A DNA stretch of 64,000 bases from Fennellomyces sp. T-0311 (GCA_025266875.1 JALLLT010000045.1:1-64000), one strand, 5' to 3'; positions 10,718 to 31,554 are shown, numbered from the stretch's first letter. Numbers and translations are program-made. Notes: generated by a model from the sequence alone, not told the origin.

Positions 10718-10952
10718 TATCCCAATGCCTAAGCAGGAACAGTCGATTGTATCAGGGCGTTCCAGCTTCGGTCTAATTCAGGAAAGCGGAACTATAAAAG
10801 CGGCGGACACTTGGAAACCAAGTTCAACGTGTTCGCTTCCAAAAAGTCATCTTTTCTCCACATTCGTACCAACCCGTACCAACACACCTTCTTTTTCTCT
10901 CTTTTTTTTTCGTCAAGCAGTGATATAACACGACAAAGAAAAGGCAGAAAAT

Positions 10953-13900
10953 ATGGCCACGACCGACCTTTGCTACACGCTTGTTCATCAAGATGACGCG
11001 ACGGAACAACCTACTTTGCAAGAGTTTCAGCGAGCACTTGAAAAAGGCTCTGATGAAGTGCGCATCCAAACAATGCAAAAGCTACTCATCATTATGCTTA
11101 ACGGAGATCCTATGGAAAAACTCTTGCTCCATGTCATTCGGTTCGTTTTGCCATCGAAAAACAAGCAATTGAAGAAACTTCTGCACTTTTACTGGGAAAT
11201 CTGCCCGAAGACCAAACCTGACGGCAAGCTAAAGGAAGAGTTTATTCTTGTCTGGTAAGTGCTCGTTTGGCTTTGCGAGGTGTACAGTCGGCTCATGATG
11301 AAAAGTAACGCGTTGAGAAACGATTTGCAACATCCAAACGAGTATATTCGCGGTGCCACGCTTCGATTCCTATGCAAGATCCGAGAGGCTGAAGTGCTGG
11401 AACCCTTAATCGCCTCGGTCAGAGCCTGCTTGGTAAGGTGTACTAACAAGCGGTTCAGGAACGGTGTCGGAACTGACGACGATATTTTCAGGAACACCGT
11501 CATTCGTATGTGCGCAAGAATGCCGTATTTGCCATTGGATCCATCTATCGTCACTTTGACTTTTTGTTTCCCGATGCACCCGAAGTCATCCAAACTTTCT
11601 TGGCTGGCGTAAGAGCAAACAGTGCCAAATTAAGTGGGTTACACACTAATATACCGTGCCTCGTTGACAGGAAGCAGACATGTCGTGCCGTCGCAATGCC
11701 TTTGTCGTTTTATGCAACATCGATCGTCCTTTGGCTGTCGAGTACCTCCTGCAAGTCTTCGCCCTGGTGCCCTCGTTCGACGAGCTGCTTCAGCTGGCTG
11801 TGCTGGAACTGATCCGCAAGGACAGCAAGGCCAACACCGTCAACAAGGTGAGAGTGACAAGCGAGAAGAAGAGGGTCGACTGACACAACACCCTTCCAGG
11901 GGCCATACATCCGCTGTGTTTCTGAACTGTTGACGGCCGCTTCCCATTCGGTCAAGTATGAGGCCGCCAACATTCTCATGGTGCTGACATCCAACCCAGC
12001 CGCAGTAAAAGGTAATGTCTCGCTGTAAGAAGCGTCATGGTCCCGGCTGAAACATCCGTATAGCTGCTGCGTCATGCTACATTGATCTCGTTGTCAAGGA
12101 AAGCGACAACAACGTCAAGCTGATCGTGCTGGATCGACTGGACAACCTTTTGTCCAAGCAGGACCGCATGTTGGATGATCTCGTCATGGATATTCTGCGG
12201 GTGCTTTCGAGCCCCGACATCGATGTTCGTCGCAAGGCATTGCGTATTGCCATGAGCTTGGTGTCGTCGCGCAACGTACAAGAAGTCATCCTGTTCTTGA
12301 AAAAAGAGCTGGTCAAGACGCACGACCAAGAATACGAAAAGAACACCGAGTATCGCCAGCTGTTGGTGCAGTCGATCCACTCGTGCGCCGTCAAGTTTAG
12401 CGAGGTGGCAGCCAACGTTGTCCACGTGCTGATGGAGTTCCTCGGTGATTCCAACAACCCATCGGCCGTTGACGTGGTCTCGTTTGTTCGCGAAGTCATG
12501 GAAAAGTTCCCCAACCTGCGTCAGTCGGTGCTGGATAAGCTGCTAGACACGTTTATGGACATGAAGAGCGGCAAGGTGTTCCGTGGTGCGCTGTGGATCA
12601 TCGGTGAGTATTGCTTGGAGGCCAAGGAAATCGATGAAGCGTGGCAGCAAATCCGATCAGCGTTGGGCGAGATTCCCATCCTGGCTTCCGAGCAAAAGTT
12701 GCTGGAAAGCAGCGAGGATGAAGAGCAAGAACAGGAGGAAAAGACCGTGCCTTCCACCTCTGCTGCGCCAAGACGTATTTTGCCAGATGGCACCTATGCT
12801 ACGGAAAGTAGTTACACCCAACCAAGCACAAACACCGCCAAATTGGACGCAATCAAATCAGCGTCCAAACCTCCGCTCCGGTCACTCCTGCTGGTCAATG
12901 GCGACTATTTCTTGGGCACCGTGTTGGCTACTACCTTGACCAAATTGGTCTTGCGATACTCGACGCTGGTTTCCGATGCAAGTGCTGTCAATTCCCGTCG
13001 AGCAGAGGCCATGTTGATCATGACCAGCATTATACGTGTCGGCCAGTCCCAGTTTGTCACCCACCACATTGACGAAGACTCGTATGATCGTATCATGCAG
13101 GACCTTCGCGTGGTCGGCAACCGCCAGCACGAGAAGGTTATTGACAAGGTTTATCTGGAAGACAGTCGCAATGCCTTTGCCAAGCAGATCCAAGCGGAAG
13201 AGGTAGGTGTATGCGCGCGTGGTCCCGAGAGTGGATACTGAGTGATATACGCAACAGAAACGGGCGGCGGCCGAAAAGGAAAAGGATAAGGCCGTAGAGG
13301 TCCAAGTAGACGATGCCATTGTGTTCAGGCAATTCTCCAAAAAGACAAACGACACGGGTGTGGATGAGGTAAGACTTTTTGGCGGGAAAGAGCAAGTATG
13401 AGTGGACTTAGCGGCTCGCGTTTAGTACGAGCAAGACTTGTCACGTGCCACGGGTTCGCTGGATACCAAAGACGATTTGATGTCCAAGCTAAGTCGCATT
13501 GTACAATTGACTGGCTTCTCTGACTCGGTGTACGCCGAAGCAGTGGTGAATGTCCACCAATACGATATCCTCATGGACGTGCTGATTGTCAACCAAACCG
13601 CCGAGACACTACAGAATTTGACAGTTGAATTTGCCACGCTGGGCGATTTGAAACTGGTTGATCGACCAGTCGCACACAACTTGGCCCCGCATTCCTTCTT
13701 GACCGTAAAGGCACCCATCAAGGTCTCATCCACGGAAACCGGCGTCATCTTTGGTAATATTGTGTACGACTCGCACAGTGCCAATGAGAACAGCAGCGTG
13801 GTGGTGTTGAATGATATCCACATCGACATTATGGATTACATCAACCCTGCCTACTGCACCGAGACGCAGTTCAGAAACATGTGGAGCGAGTTTGAATGGG

Positions 13901-14315
13901 AGAACAAGGTCAACGTCAATACCAACATCACGTAAGTTTGTGGTCGCAGGGCGCATGGTCGCGGCGCGACTAACCGGGGTTTGCTGCAGTGATTTGCGAG
14001 TGTACCTCAAACACATCATGGCCTCGACCAACATGAGCTGCCTGACACCCGAGAAACAGTTAGAAGGCGATTGCGGTTTCTTGTCTGCAAACATGTATGC
14101 TCGCAGTATCTTTGGCGAAGATGCTCTGGCCAACCTGTCCATCGAAAAGCCGGGCGAAGGACCTATTGCTGGCCACATTCGCATTCGCAGCAAGACTCAG
14201 GGCATTGCATTGAGTCTAGGTAAGCCGCTGCAAACATATTCACCTGCACCGTAGCTCACACAAACGCATGCTTTTAGGTGACAAAATTACATTGGCTCAG
14301 AAGGCAGCCGCTTAA
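10953..14315 (+). CDS. SEC26: Coatomer subunit beta (beta-COP)
   Basis: Ten exons: 10953-11254, 11306-11432, 11492-11608, 11671-11847, 11900-12011, 12064-13202, 13258-13368, 13426-13931, 13990-14219 and 14278-14315, joined in frame to 952 residues, the normal length of the family. The N-terminal half is an adaptin-type HEAT solenoid, with the diagnostic run [19 protein letters not shown] and then [16 protein letters not shown]. An acidic linker (DEEQEQEE) precedes the C-terminal platform/appendage region ([19 protein letters not shown]). Beta-COP is part of the COPI coat F-subcomplex and acts in Golgi-to-ER and intra-Golgi vesicle budding. Start at ATG 10953 follows an AGAAAAT leader and fits the conserved N-terminus. 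No defects seen. Confidence 0.96.
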
Positions 14316-14478
14316 AACACAAGCTATAATAAAGTCATATATTTTTTTTACTGCGCTTGCGGAATGTTGTACTGACAGAATGGCTAATGGCTGTCTCGAC
14401 GAGAAAGAATTATTGCACAAAAAGGAAAGCGTGTTGTCGCTCTACAACAAGACACCCGATTTTATTATTGCTATTTGC

Positions 14479-15141
14479 TTATTTCGACAAGGCGTTCTGG
14501 ATGGCTTCGTAGACTTCGACCTCGATCTTGGCAGCAGCCTTCTCGGCCTCGGAACCAGCACCATCGGCAATGCGCTGTGCGTCAGCAAGAGCAGACTTGA
14601 CACTCTATAATTGTGTCAAACCGGAATCCTGTTGCGTTTCCACCCGATATTATCCTTACCTCAATGGAGAGCTCATCCAGGGCAGCAGCCTCCACAGCGT
14701 TGATGTTGAGCGAAGAGTCAGGGTTGATGATAGCGAAGCCACCCGAGACTATCCCATATATACATTAGTATTCGATGCTATGCTTTCAAACGACGCGCTT
14801 TTTTTATATTACCAAAGAACTTCTTGGTGACATCACCGGCTTCAATGACTTCAACGATGCCGGGGTTCAATTGCTCAATGGAAGGAACGTGGTTGGCAAG
14901 AATACCCATGTCACCGGAGGTAGCGGCCAAGTTAACCTGTTGAACGTCGGTGGACTTGTAAAGAGCCTTGTGGGGCAAGACAAAGGTCAAACGAAGCTTG
15001 TCAGTGACGGGAGCCTCAGTAGCATAGCTTCTGGCTATATTTCGAGAATGTCAGTTTCTTTAGAATTCATCGGCTTAGTGAAATGGCTATACCCAGGGCA
15101 GGTCGGATGGCGGCGCGAACAGAGCGAGCAAAGACGTTCAT
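14479..15141 (-). CDS. ATP16: Mitochondrial ATP synthase F1 subunit delta
   Basis: Exons 15141-15093, 15034-14813, 14748-14660 and 14604-14479 give 161 residues. The first 25 residues (MNVFARSVRAAIRPALARSY) form an Arg-rich, acid-free mitochondrial targeting peptide. Then comes the beta-sandwich domain of delta (bacterial epsilon): KLRLTFVLPHKALYK, NLAATSGDMGILANHVPSIE and GGFAIINPDSSLNINA. The C-terminal helical pair is Ala/Glu-rich. The subunit belongs to the central stalk of the F1 motor in the matrix and couples rotation to ATP synthesis. It converges on the coatomer beta gene, with 163 bp between the stops. Length and motifs are complete. Confidence 0.95.
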
Positions 15142-16327
15142 GGTTATAGGACAAACAAGTTGCGAAAAAACGACGTTGAAATTTTTTATTTAGCGCGCCC
15201 GGCAAAGGCGCAAGGGTCACTCCCCTCGACTGCGATAGGATGACGACAACGTCACACACACACCAAAAAAAAATTACACCGCTTGACAGGACCTCTCTCT
15301 AGCTTGCCCAAAAAAAAATAAATAAAAGCCGTGAAATTCAACCGAGAACACTAATGATGAGCCATGCAATTCTGTTATTGTTGCCATCGCTTCGGGAATT
15401 TATCGTTATGGGACGTGGTTTCTATAGTAATGCAAGTTAATTGCCACCTTTTTTTTATATATTTTCTTTATATGTTGCGCTGAAGAATGATGTGGGGATA
15501 ACCACTTGCACTCGCTGTCTTACCATTGGATGATGAACCCATCGTCCATGTTCAATCCTCGATTGGACATGTTACTCTTGTTCGCTGTCCGTATTGAACT
15601 GAGTAACGGCTATCTACATCGAATCCCGGGGTTTCTTTAGACCCAAATTGCGAAGCCGATTACAAAGGTCGGTGACAACAGCTACCTGTTGTCTACCCTA
15701 CCTGTGTTGTACTTGCACGTACCGATGGATACGGACCCCTCTCTTTATCACTATGATATAAGCACGATGCCCTTACCGCCCCTTCTTTATTAGAGCATAC
15801 TATTATCTCGAAAAACCCAAATCTGGCAACTCCCTGGCTATTGCACGAGAATAATCAAATTCATTATATTAGTGGTATACCCTTCACGATCTATCATTGG
15901 GTAGGTTTCTCAAAGGTTGGAATCCAAAACAAATCAACTGCGTGTGTTGTTGAGGGGTGAGTACTGGGCAAGATGTAAACAGAAGGTCGACTATATCAGG
16001 TTCCCTTTCGAGCATTGATTTGAAACGTTCAAAAAAAAAGCTGTACGGGCATATTCGGATTGGTGCGTATATAAACGAGATATGTGCCACGACCATCAGG
16101 CGAACGTATTGTAGGATATACTCCTCGTTTGTAGACCACTCCCATTGGTCCGTTATTTATGCATACGTCACGTTTCGCTTAAAAAAAGTTTCTTAGCCAT
16201 AGCTTGTCATATCTCTCCTTTTTTTTATCATCTCACTTACATTGGTACTTAAGCAATTGGATTGTTTTTCTCTCAGTCTTTTTATATTTTAAGGAAGAAA
16301 AAAAAAGAGGAGCAAAAAAAAAAGAAA
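15142..16327. other. Intergenic spacer between two divergent genes
   Basis: About 1.2 kb between the starts of the ATP synthase delta gene and the RRM gene. It holds the two promoters, with T-runs and pyrimidine tracts near both start codons. Scanned for tRNA B-box-like and box C/D-like patterns without success. No convincing open frame. Confidence 0.5.
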
Positions 16328-18154
16328 ATGGCCCAGGAAGAAATGAGCGAATCAGCACCGCTAACGAAATCACAATCGAGTGTGGTTGATGATTTCTTGG
16401 CGGCATTGTTTTCCAGCCAACCAGATGCACCTACGACAAAGGACGAACGAGGCGTCAAACGAGACCGTACACCGGATGAATTTGATGAATATGAGATGCT
16501 TTCTAAGCGCAAACAACAAGAAAATACTTCCAGTACACAAAAGAATCATCGTGATCAAGTGATACCCGAAGCGCGCATGGTGGTTCGAGGTTTACCACAT
16601 GCTTCAAAGAAGCGCGATATCCTCGACTATTTTAGCAAATATGGGCCCATCCTCGATGCGTATTTTAAGGATACCTCTGGTTTCATACAGTTCGGTTCGC
16701 GTGAAGCGTGTATGGCTGCCTATCATGCCGAGAACGGCGCCCTTTTTCGTGACTCACAGCTTGGTAGGTACTCTTTTGCTGACTCGAAGCGAATAAGCTA
16801 ACCTGTTGCAAAAGACATTGAGGTGACCGGACGACGACGTAGTACTGACATCAAGCCACCAGCGACGCCACCACCAGCTCGATTCCATGAGGATCGTCGC
16901 AAGAAGTTCCATGAAGTCAGACCTCCTCGCAATTTGGAAGATGATGACCGGTACAGACGCCCTTACTACAAGACGAGGCCGCACGACAATGAAAATGTCG
17001 TAAATGATCATGTTGAGACAAGATTTCGAGGTCGTGGAAGGGCACCGTTTCGTGGAAGAGGCATGAGTCATCCACGTAAGCAGTACGAACGGCCAGTGCG
17101 AAACGATCATTACGCTCCAAAGTCCACTTCATTGTTGCAAAAGCGTGTCGGAAAGGATGTCCCAATAGTGCAAGTAGTGGCCTGGGGCAATGTGAGTCAT
17201 GCCTTTACCGACTACATTGAGAAATCTTTCAGAATGCGCTCTATTTCCATACATACCATGTACTTGCAGTACAACCAGGTGACCCGGGACGAAGTAGTGA
17301 CTCATTTAATCATGGAAGGTGTCAAGGCGTTGCTTGTTGTTGATCACTCAAAGGAAATGCACCACAGAGTGTATCTGCAGGTATTTGAGCCCGACGAGTC
17401 GCACACCGGAAGCTTTCGATTCGATGGTGAGTTGCTTCCGTCGTCCGATCTACGTTGCTTACACACCGCAATTCCCGTAGAATATGACAGTATAGCGGTT
17501 GAGGAAGCCATTGCCGTTATCCAACGTGCCTGCCAGAGAAAGTATCCTTCTTCATTACCGCCTCCAATGCAGCAGCAACATCCGCCGGCCCCGGCTCCTC
17601 AGCCACCGCGGCCCATACAGCAGCAGCCACAGGTTCCTGTCCCCATGCCTGCGATTGATCCCAATACTTTATCTTCACTGATTACGCTTGTCAAAGGAAT
17701 GGTAGAGCAGCAGCAGCAGCAACAACAACAACAGCAGACGTATACTCCTTCTCCCATACCCGCTCCCCAACAGCAAAAACCTGAGCAAGCCTACTCTGCG
17801 CTTCCCAACATTTCTCCTGCCGTGTTGAATTCGCCGGCGGTACAGCAGCTGCTGGCTCAGATGAAGCCGGCTAGTGCACCTTCGACGGCACCCACAACCA
17901 CTCCTGCACCGGCATATTCTGTTCCCACGAGCAGCACGGCTTATTATGGATCGTCAGGTTATGGTAGTAATTACGGTCAACAGCAGCAGCAACCGCCCAC
18001 GGCCTATCCAGACGGTAATTATTCCAGGTACCAACAGCCACCCACTTCTTCTCCCGCAAACGCCCAAAGCACCATAGGCAATATTCCCATTGGTGACATA
18101 CTGGATAAGTTGCAGATGTTGACTCAACAAACGCCGCTTCCTCAAAGACAGTGA
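16328..18154 (+). CDS. RRM protein with anticodon-binding-like domain (NCOA5-like)
   Basis: Two exons, 16328-16763 and 16815-18154, give 591 residues. An RRM spans about 80-150 (ARMVVRGLPHASKKRDILDYF, then GFIQFGSREACMAAY). An RG-rich stretch (RFRGRGRAPFRGRGM) follows, then a compact alpha/beta region (VPIVQVVAWGN to HRVYLQVFEP) resembling the HisRS-type anticodon-binding fold of the human coactivator NCOA5. The last 200 residues are Pro/Gln-rich with a polyQ run. This order suggests a nuclear mRNA-binding or co-regulatory protein; the exact role is unknown. The start ATG follows an A-rich leader. The single intron carries a CTAAC branch-like site. Confidence 0.8.
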
Positions 18155-18312
18155 TTTCGTTGTATATCCCCCCCTGCACAACCTTCGATAAAGGTTCCTT
18201 CTGCTGTTCCGCGCTCTTTACAAAATATAATGCTTTGATTGACAACCGCCTGGCTTTTATTGCCTTGGAAAATGGGAGGGGGGGAATGCGAAAACGAGGA
18301 GAGTGAAATGAC

Positions 18313-22833
<4,521 letters not shown>

Positions 22834-23760
22834 CTAGACCTGACACTTAAGTTCAATTGCAAAACATAATAGGACAAGAGGCTGCACTGTACAGACCCTT
22901 ATCTGCATTGATGGGATATCGGCCAGTACCACTGATACTATGGTTGGAAACTTGATTGTCTTGCTACGATTGAGTTTCATTTTGATCCATACGATCTGCG
23001 CTTTTTGCAGTTTGTCGAACTGGCTGGTTGACAGAGCTGCTACGGCCAGCCCATATTTGAGAATCGGTCGAACAAAAGAATGATATGTGCAAAGTGCTGG
23101 CCAAAGTCCAGTGCCGTATTGATGTATTCCAATTTGTCGTAGCAATACCATACTGCTTGTAGCCTTAGTGATACGTTAATTGATAAGCATACATATCAGT
23201 GTCTATACTCTGGTATGTAAACGGGACGCCAAGGTATTAGAAGCTGTTGACTTTGCTTATCGTTGTGCCATATGACTTATACACATGCTTGACGCTCGAC
23301 TGACATGTGAATTAGTTGCTGATGGCAACGGTGGGGCTCGATTATGGCGTATTTGTCAGAGCACCACTGATATCCATAGTCGAGGGAGTATCATTCTGCC
23401 AAAGCCAGGAGATGAATCATATCGTTTGGAGAACCCAATAGTACAGCATCATCCGCATATAAAAATGTTGACACCATTGTTTGCGCAGAATCAGGACGGT
23501 CTTTTCCGAAGCGATCATTTGTACTTCCACTATAGTGCAACGTCTGTACTGCTGCATCCGTATTGATTGGTGAAGGTGTTGTACGAAGCAACAATGGTTA
23601 CTATCCCAGACTATACATTCGGATGCGAAGCCGATTTGGAAGTGAGTTGATGAAACTGGTATACAACAATGAGCTGAGGATAGAGCCTTGTTTACATCGC
23701 GTGCCGGGTGTATGAATAGCGATTGATAGCTTTGCAAAATTACGCTATGCACATGTCGTT
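22834..23760 (-). pseudogene. Non-LTR (LINE) reverse transcriptase relic
   Basis: Read on the minus strand, broken pieces of one reverse transcriptase appear in the right order. First a QGSILSSLLYTSFIN block (domain 4-like, about 23690-23640), then the catalytic FLYADDAVLLGS at about 23462-23430, then after 23151 the downstream segment VRPILKYGLAVAALSTSQ with LQKAQIVWIKMKL typical of LINE RT ends. The pieces lie in different frames with stops between them. No endonuclease or RNase H part was identified. It is a dead fragment. Confidence 0.75.
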
Positions 23761-24254
23761 GCATAGGTGTCGGGTACGATGGAACAGAGCGCTCAACAGG
23801 TTTCCCGGCATCGTTGACTATAGCATATGTGCAAAGTACATACCAGCAAAACATAGGTGATAATGAGGCGGAACCCTATATTTACCAACTGATTGACCGC
23901 AATACCTTTGGCCAAAAACGTGTAAGTAAAAGGAATACATGTATATGTTATTATTTTACCGTGAAGAATATATATTATTGTTTTAAGTTCACTCATCTAA
24001 CTATCATGAATGTGGACTACGATAAGTTGTATAGAATCCATGAATACTAGCAGTGCCTTCGGATAACCATCAGAATATATTTTGTATATGTTAAAAGAGC
24101 GAATACACTCTGCACAAAATTACTTTCTGGGTATTATTTGAGTAAAATAGTCATTTTGCAACCAGAAGTGTAAACACAAAAGTATCAAACTCTACAACCA
24201 TTGCGATAGCCTCAGTTATGCAACACTTATGGTACTCGTAGATGTAACGACATT

Positions 24255-24256
<2 letters not shown>

Positions 24257-24298
<42 letters not shown>
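24257..24298 (+). repeat. Poly(A) tract of 42 nt
   Basis: An uninterrupted run of 42 A residues. It could be the tail of a plus-strand retroposed copy or a simple repeat. No flanking target duplication was recognised, and it is not the tail of the LINE relic, which runs the other way. Confidence 0.9.
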
Positions 24299-24300
<2 letters not shown>

Positions 24301-24497
24301 TGTCAAAGCATCACTTCTTTGTAGAACGGTCATCGCCCGATAGCTTTACAACTGCTCAGCAAAATTGAGCGAAATGCCACACCTGAAGATAATCCAGCTA
24401 GAAGGAATACTGTAAATTCCTGGCTCTATACTTGCTCAACTACAGATGCAACTGAAAGTTTTGAAAATTTTTTCGCGCATTAGCTTGTCTAATATTT

Positions 24498-24739
24498 GGG
24501 CGCGTTCGGTGGTAGAAGTCATTTTTAAAAGTCGCTTTGGAAATATCGACCCTATCATCCAAGAAGTTGGTTTTTTTGTGAAATTGCATTTAAGTAAAGT
24601 AGACTCGGGCTACTTCTAAGGAAAAAGCCATTCTGGTTCTAAATGATTTTTTTACCCAAAAAACCAGCTTTGTGTAGAATGCATTTTCGCTATTTTAAAC
24701 TTATGAAAAATGCATTCTTGTGGTTACCCGAACGCGCTC
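24498..24739. mobile_element. Candidate MITE (about 240 bp)
   Basis: Ends GGGCGCGTTCGG (24498-24509) and, on the other strand, GAGCGCGTTCGG (24739-24728) form a 12-bp inverted repeat with one mismatch, with weaker similarity inward. The interior holds a perfect 12-bp hairpin (AGAATGCATTTT at 24675-24686 and its complement at 24706-24717). No coding capacity. A target duplication was not evident. Confidence 0.45.
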
Positions 24740-27302
24740 TTACATCATCCGGCACACACATAATGGCACATAGTGTTTTTCCTAACCTTAGCAAGGTTAC
24801 AATTATATACTGCTCCCAAGTTGACCCATATGCAATTCAGTATATGAATGCCAAATTATCGCGTAGCTCACAATAAAAAGTGCCTCATGTCAACCTTTTT
24901 TATTCTTATACGATTTCTTTAAAGTATTTGCAGTAAAGAGTGGCCCTTGCAAAATTGTACCCCGAGGGATATGCGTCAGCTACGTAGGGCAAGCTTATGT
25001 ATCTTTAGAATGTGCGACGAGGAAAAACCAGTTATCCTTTTCCAATTTGTCATCGGGCGACTGCTAGCCTTGTCCAATTCAAACTAGCATTGTCTCAAAT
25101 TATCGCTCACCGTCAATCATTATATCGGTACCTTCACATCGTTAGTGATAGTGGCTGGGTTATTAGTCGGCAGCGCCCACATTGAGTGCTTAATTCAACG
25201 TTATTGTCTAAGCGATAGGAATTGACAAACAAAACTGTGTTGGCCATTGGTTAAGCAACTTTACCTTGTCCGATACAAAGGTGTTATCTTTGTCGTTCAA
25301 ATCGTGCTTATCTGCTTTCCCTACCGATATGACAGCGTTCCCGCGACTATCAATTTCTTATAAGCACGGGTTTCCTTGAGCGATCGTATTAGCACCATAC
25401 GTATGCTGGGGACATGAAAATGTACCATCGTTGTCCACACTGGTAACAGTGGAATGTCTTACAAGATAGCTCGTGACTTTTCTTGTTCAGAGTATTTTCG
25501 TATTCATCTCGATCGCGATAACAAGGACCTGCTAATAATTGTTAGGTGGTCGTTACGATGCAGCGTTTTGTTTTTGTTTTTAGGGGACGAAGTCCGTTTT
25601 TATTTACCCGCATGTGCAGATTAACAAAATAGAGAGGTGTGTATAACTATTCAAGAAAACAGATGCTAGGGCGAGCAAATGTGTTTTGTTATCGTGTGAA
25701 TTAAGTGAGTTCAGTATTTTTTTTGACGGCTGGCGAAGCTATGGTTCCACAAACTTTACGGCATAGTCAAGCATAACAGTTTCCAACAGTGTATAGAAAT
25801 ACCATTTCACGTGACATTGTTGATTGTGAATTCAACGGAAACTGTATTGCTTGGTGAGATACACATGGTTAATCACGATATGTACATAGATGCATACTCG
25901 CTCAGAGGTAATTAATATATATATACGACGAATCTTCGTTTTCCGTGCTTGTATGTACTTGAGGTACTCCACTAGAGGTGACAAGCTTATAACTGTCCGT
26001 ATCAAAGTACAGATGCGGTAGAACTAACACAAAAGTGTTTGAGCCTTTTTGGAATTCCTGAGACTTGCTAAAGCATCGCTGATTGCCTGTGGTCCAAGTA
26101 AAAATGATTGCAGAGCTTTCGCTTGTAGAATGCCACATCCATAGCCAGCCACTGACATTATCCTTTCTAGCAACACTGGGCTTCCTGGTAGGCCTTACGA
26201 CATTCATAATATATATAATATTGGTAGTGCGGTGCATTACAAGCTTGTGATATCGGAACGACTGCACTGAGCAATTTAATAAACGGCGCTTGTAGCACTT
26301 ATGAAGCATGCCACGATGGGCAACTACGCAAAGCCGACCCCCCTCCCCGGGGGACATAGTTTTAATAAGGCTAACGCAACAAATGGATTTAAAAGCACTT
26401 GAAAGGCCGTAACGCTGATTTTTTCAATGGACGCAATCTGAACAGACGTCCAAAAACAGCACGTGGTACAGGCGATCTGATAAAAAAATTTACTTGAGAG
26501 AGGCTATAACAATCAGATAAAAATATTCGAATCGGAAATCCATACGGAAAAAAGTTTGCACTCTATATGAACGAACCATGAACGTCTCTGACATGGGTCA
26601 AATGAATGCACTCCAACCTCTTGGGATCAGATATTATACGACCCATATTAACGTTGACCGCCGAGTACGCTCGTATGCTTTACTTATGCTTGTCAAGCTG
26701 ACATATGCTGACTGCTTTTTTAGTCAGATGGTGTGACCTATATGCTTTTCAACCCATTGCTTATTCACTTTTTCACTTAACAGCAAAGTTGTCATTAGTT
26801 TAAAAAACTAATTCCCGGTATTAGTGATCTAAACTAAATTTAGAGCGTCAACGAGGTAGAAACGACTCGCCTATATGTAGTAAATTTATCCATTTTTATC
26901 GATTACGTGCTATAGAGTGCAAAGCCTTTCCGTTGAACAAATAATGACCGTCGAATGAAATAGAGATATTGTGTAGTTGTTTGCTCGCTATCGTTTAGCA
27001 TACTTCGTCTTTGAGTACCAACAGCTACACACATATTGTCTTTACTTGACCGAAATCTGCTGTCATCAAGGAAGGCGTTACGATAGCATAACGTTTTGAG
27101 GAAGCACACATTATAGATGAATTACGCGCCATGACAGACAGGTTTCGCCGATGACATTCGCAATGGATAATCCAAACCATGCCGAAACAGGACGTACTCG
27201 TAAGTTGCTCCTACTGTGTCACATTGAAAAATACATATAAGTGCATCCAAATTCGCGCGATCTTTTTTCTCTACTCCCTTTTTCATTTAACAACTAAAAA
27301 AA
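24740..27302. other. Gene-poor spacer left of SOD1
   Basis: AT-rich DNA with scattered short frames. A 151-codon minus-strand frame (25902-26357) has no recognisable motifs. A plus frame ending at 24876 (VFPNLSKVTIIYCSQ) vaguely recalls leucine-rich repeats. The SOD1 promoter occupies the last 150 bp. Confidence 0.4.
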
Positions 27303-27949
27303 ATGGTCAACGCAATTGCCGTCTTGCAAGGTGCCGCTGCTGCTGTCTTTGGTTATGTCTCCTTTCACCAATGCGCTCCTGGTGAGACAACCACCATTCT
27401 TGCCAACTTGACCGGTGTTCCTGCTGGCAAACACGGTTTGCATGTCCATCAGTTCGGAGATCTTTCTAACGGTATGCCCTTTTTTTTTAAAAAAAAAAAA
27501 GAAACATTTAGATTGATCATTGCTGTCTTAGGTTGTGATTCTTTGGGTGGCCATTATAACCCTTTCAACAAGACTCATGGTGGTCCCGATGATGAAATTC
27601 GTCATGTTGGTGACTTTGGCAACGTCGAAGTTGACGAGAGCGGTAATGCCATATTCAGATTGAACATGGATAATGTCAATTTGATTGGTCCTCACAGTAT
27701 CCTTGGGTAAGTGTATTAAAACTGGTAAAGAAATGGAATTACTAATTTTATGTTAAAAAGACGCGGTGTAGTGTTGCACGCGGGTGAGGATGATCTCGGT
27801 CGCGGTGACAGCCCCGATTCCAAGACAACCGGTAACGCCGGTGCTCGTTTGGCCTGCGGCGTCATTGGATGTAAGTATACACGTATACACATATACACAA
27901 CAAAAAACTCAAGTAGCTAATTCTTGTTATAGTCCCCAACACTCAATAA
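27303..27949 (+). CDS. SOD1: Cu/Zn superoxide dismutase
   Basis: Exons 27303-27471, 27532-27706, 27761-27870 and 27933-27949 join in frame to 156 residues, ending GVIGFPNTQ. The enzyme dismutates superoxide to hydrogen peroxide and oxygen, mainly in the cytosol. Copper/zinc ligands are visible: GLHVHQFGD (two copper His), [11 protein letters not shown] (bridging His, plus one Cys of the structural disulphide), [16 protein letters not shown] (zinc His and Asp) and, further on, [11 protein letters not shown]; the second disulphide Cys is in LACGVIG. The N-terminus has no signal peptide. The last coding exon is only 17 nt. Complete. Confidence 0.96.
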
Positions 27950-28212
27950 GTTCTATAGATTATACGGATTGTATATGAACAAATTATGTACTTGCAAGCG
28001 ATCTTCCTGATTTTCTGTGGCGCATAGGCTCCGATTGAATACTTTTTATCCGCGCTACCTCAGTTCACTTTTCACAGTGGTTGGGTGAAATAAAAAACTC
28101 GACGCTTACAGCGCGCCTAAAAAAATGCACAGCGATTGGATTGCTAATACTTTTTTTCGACATGTTGCAAATATAAATTAGAGGATTAATTACATATAAA
28201 AGGTAGTAAACT

Positions 28213-31554
<3,342 letters not shown>

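Noticed and set aside
15540..15700. Possible tRNA or small RNA near a CGAATCCCGGGG stretch
   Set aside because: No matching acceptor stem, anticodon arm or A box could be built around it.
24151..24333. 60-codon minus-strand frame with poly-Phe
   Set aside because: It is a translation of the poly(A)/poly(T) tract.
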